A stretch of 27,508 nucleotides of DNA from DASZBR01 sp035943935 (GTDB lineage Bacteria > Pseudomonadota > Gammaproteobacteria > DASZBR01): contig DASZBR010000010.1 in the NCBI GenBank assembly GCA_035943935.1, forward strand, positions 1 to 27,508. The letters are read 5' to 3'. Of the stretch, positions 26,090-27,508 are shown one piece after another. Every line of letters starts with the position of its first letter. Positions within the stretch are counted from its first letter, which is position 1. The position numbers and the translations under genes are program-made. The notes beneath the pieces are model-generated. The model was given only the letters and a program-made list of their open reading frames with translations. It did no database searches and was not told where the DNA came from.

Positions 26090-27250
26090 ATGATAGCTCA
26101 TGGCCTTTTGCATTTTTCCTTTTGGGAATTAGTGCTTTTCACCTTAGCAATGACACAATTAACGGTTATCAGCGTGACCGTCTATCTCCACCGGTGCCAA
26201 GCGCATCGAGCCCTTGAAGTACATTCTTCTGTCGGTCATTTTTTTCGATTTTGGTTGTGGCTAACGACGGGTATGACTACAAAAGCTTGGACAGCCATTC
26301 ATCGTAAACATCATGCGAAATGCGAAACAACAGAAGATCCACACAGTCCCGTTGTGATGGGAATCAAAACCGTTCTATTTAATGGTGCAGAATTGTACCG
26401 TCGCGAAAAACAAAATTCAGAAACCTTGGAGCGTTATGGTCAAGGAACACCGGATGATGCGATGGAGCGTTTTTATGTGAAAAACAGTGTTTTGGGTGTT
26501 GGCATCATGCTTGTCTTGAATGTTCTTTTATTTGGATTGCCGGGTATTACCATTTGGGGTATTCAAATGCTGTGGATTCCCTTTTTCGCCGCGGGAGTTA
26601 TTAATGGTATTGGTCATTATTGGGGTTACCGCAATTTTGAATGTCCGGATGCGGCACGCAATATTATTCCGTTTGGATTTTTATTGTCGGGTGAAGAATT
26701 GCATAACAATCACCATACTTTTGGTAGTTCCGCGAAGTTGTCATACAAATGGTATGAGTTTGATTTAGGTTGGGGTGTTATTAAAACCTTGAGTTTTTTT
26801 GGTTTAGCGAAAGTTAAAAAGCTTCCGCCGAAATTAATTTCTCATCCTTCAAAACAAGTTATCGATGGTGAGACATTAAAAGCGGTTTTATTAAACCGAT
26901 TTAATATTATGTCGAATTACACCAAAGAAGTGGTTTTGCCGTTAATAAAGAAAGAAAAAAATAAACTAGATGCGGGTTTGAAAGAATTATTAATTCGCGA
27001 AAAAAGTTTGATTGATAATTTGGAACATAAAAAATTGGTCTTTTTATTACAGAAGCAAAAAATGTTGAATCAGGTGTATCAATATAAATTATCCCTTCAA
27101 GACATCTGGAGTCGAACCAGTGCGACTCAAAAAGAACTTTTAGACGCCTTACATCAATGGTGTAAATCGGCAGAAGAAAGCGGCATTGAAGGGCTTAAGC
27201 ATTTTGCCAAGCGTTTGAAATCCTACGTTACCCAGCCTATTTCTCATTAA
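26090..27250 (+). CDS. Membrane fatty acid desaturase (delta-9 acyl desaturase family)
   Basis: Di-iron integral-membrane enzyme that introduces a double bond into acyl chains. The three His boxes are HRCQAH (34-39), HRKHH (71-75) and HNNHH (205-209). Hydrophobic spans lie around 10-32, 50-64, 133-152 and 158-176. After about residue 255 a charged, helical C-terminal region follows with no His boxes, as in DesA-type proteobacterial desaturases of similar length (386 aa). GAGGAG lies 4 nt before the ATG. It is 12 bp after dksA. Exact substrate (acyl-CoA or phospholipid-bound chain) cannot be told. Confidence 0.92.
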   Translation: MIAHGLLHFSFWELVLFTLAMTQLTVISVTVYLHRCQAHRALEVHSSVGHFFRFWLWLTTGMTTKAWTAIHRKHHAKCETTEDPHSPVVMGIKTVLFNGAELYRREKQNSETLERYGQGTPDDAMERFYVKNSVLGVGIMLVLNVLLFGLPGITIWGIQMLWIPFFAAGVINGIGHYWGYRNFECPDAARNIIPFGFLLSGEELHNNHHTFGSSAKLSYKWYEFDLGWGVIKTLSFFGLAKVKKLPPKLISHPSKQVIDGETLKAVLLNRFNIMSNYTKEVVLPLIKKEKNKLDAGLKELLIREKSLIDNLEHKKLVFLLQKQKMLNQVYQYKLSLQDIWSRTSATQKELLDALHQWCKSAEESGIEGLKHFAKRLKSYVTQPISH

Positions 27251-27272
27251 ATAGTCTCTTTCTTCCTCGAAT

Positions 27273-27293
27273 GGGCGTTCCGACGCCCGTTTT
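27273..27293 (+). terminator. Putative terminator after the desaturase gene
   Basis: A 6-bp GC-rich stem GGGCGT / ACGCCC with a TCCG loop is followed by GTTTT. The stem is strong but the T run is short, so efficiency is uncertain. Confidence 0.65.
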
Positions 27294-27411
27294 GAACAGC
27301 CTCCTACTCCGTAAATACGTGCTATACCTACTATATAGGCCGAAAACCTATGGTTTTCTTAATAAAACCTTAAGGTACAGGACAAAAAGTGAATTTTTTC
27401 ATATGTTTTCG

Positions 27412-27454
27412 CTTCTCCCGGAGGAAGAAGGTGCCCGAAGGGCGGATGAGGGGG
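27412..27454. repeat. Putative dispersed intergenic repeat element
   Basis: Within the non-coding end of the window (27294-27508), this G-rich segment contains an imperfect palindrome, CTTCTCC...GGAAGAAG, and a second hairpin, GCCC-GAA-GGGC (27433-27443), followed by GGATGAGGGGGA. I recall similar GTGCCCGAAGGGCGGATGAG strings as repeats between genes in several proteobacteria, but could not check. The rest of the stretch shows no convincing gene. Confidence 0.5.
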
Positions 27455-27508
27455 ATCAAAAAAGCACAAAACTCGCTGTAAACTGAGGTTTCGACCACCA
27501 AACACAAG

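Noticed and set aside
27271..27486. A 71-codon plus-strand frame at the right end
   Set aside because: It begins inside the terminator hairpin and reads through the repeat-like segment, with no ribosome site and no family resemblance.
1..27508. CRISPR arrays, tRNA or rRNA genes, insertion sequences
   Set aside because: I saw no regularly spaced short repeats, no cloverleaf-like sequence, and no transposase or terminal inverted repeats with target duplication.

Overview
The window is a gammaproteobacterial chromosome segment of low GC content. It spans the replication-initiation locus and, at its left edge, a very large accessory gene. Gene content and order fit the gammaproteobacteria: dnaA-dnaN-recF-gyrB; hemA-prfA-prmC; a long-form GyrB; DksA. 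I infer the order Legionellales (Coxiella/Legionella relatives, probably host-associated). The reasons are a near-consensus PmrA-type operator and a giant protein built like a secreted effector. The species cannot be named from this sequence alone.

Layout. (1) Positions 1-8463, minus strand: one uninterrupted reading frame of at least 2821 codons that runs off the left edge. I read every codon and found no stop. It has a Lys/Pro-rich N-terminus, a divergent Ras/Rab-like GTPase domain, a long helical region, a domain with the His...Asn/Asp...Gln...Cys-Gly layout of CE-clan (Ulp1/YopJ-like) cysteine proteases, and helical repeats that include a 531-bp-period tandem duplication. A PmrA-like box sits just upstream. 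(2) 8516-10209, minus: an unrecognised 261-aa gene overlapping the end of dusA. (3) 10267-10612: a small secreted His-rich protein followed by a bidirectional terminator. (4) 10611-13938: recJ, a Mth938-like protein on the opposite strand, and ahcY. (5) 13977-21061, minus: metK, gyrB, recF, dnaN and dnaA, tightly packed; recF carries two perfect parS palindromes. (6) 21062-21338: an intergenic region with DnaA boxes and an AT-rich tract, a candidate oriC. (7) 21339-27250, plus: GAPDH, hemA, prfA, prmC, a dksA with an unusual H1-like Lys/Pro tail, and a fatty acid desaturase. (8) 27251-27508: a hairpin terminator and what looks like a dispersed intergenic repeat.

How the genes relate. The dnaA-gyrB block supplies initiator, sliding clamp, gap-repair factor and gyrase beside the candidate origin, and the parS sites 3-4 kb away would load ParB for origin segregation. 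metK and ahcY make S-adenosylmethionine and clear its by-product. hemA supplies tetrapyrrole precursor, while prfA and prmC form a termination-factor and modifying-enzyme pair. The part most likely to be undescribed is the PmrA-box-controlled giant protein that appears to join a G domain and a CE-clan-like peptidase domain in one polypeptide.
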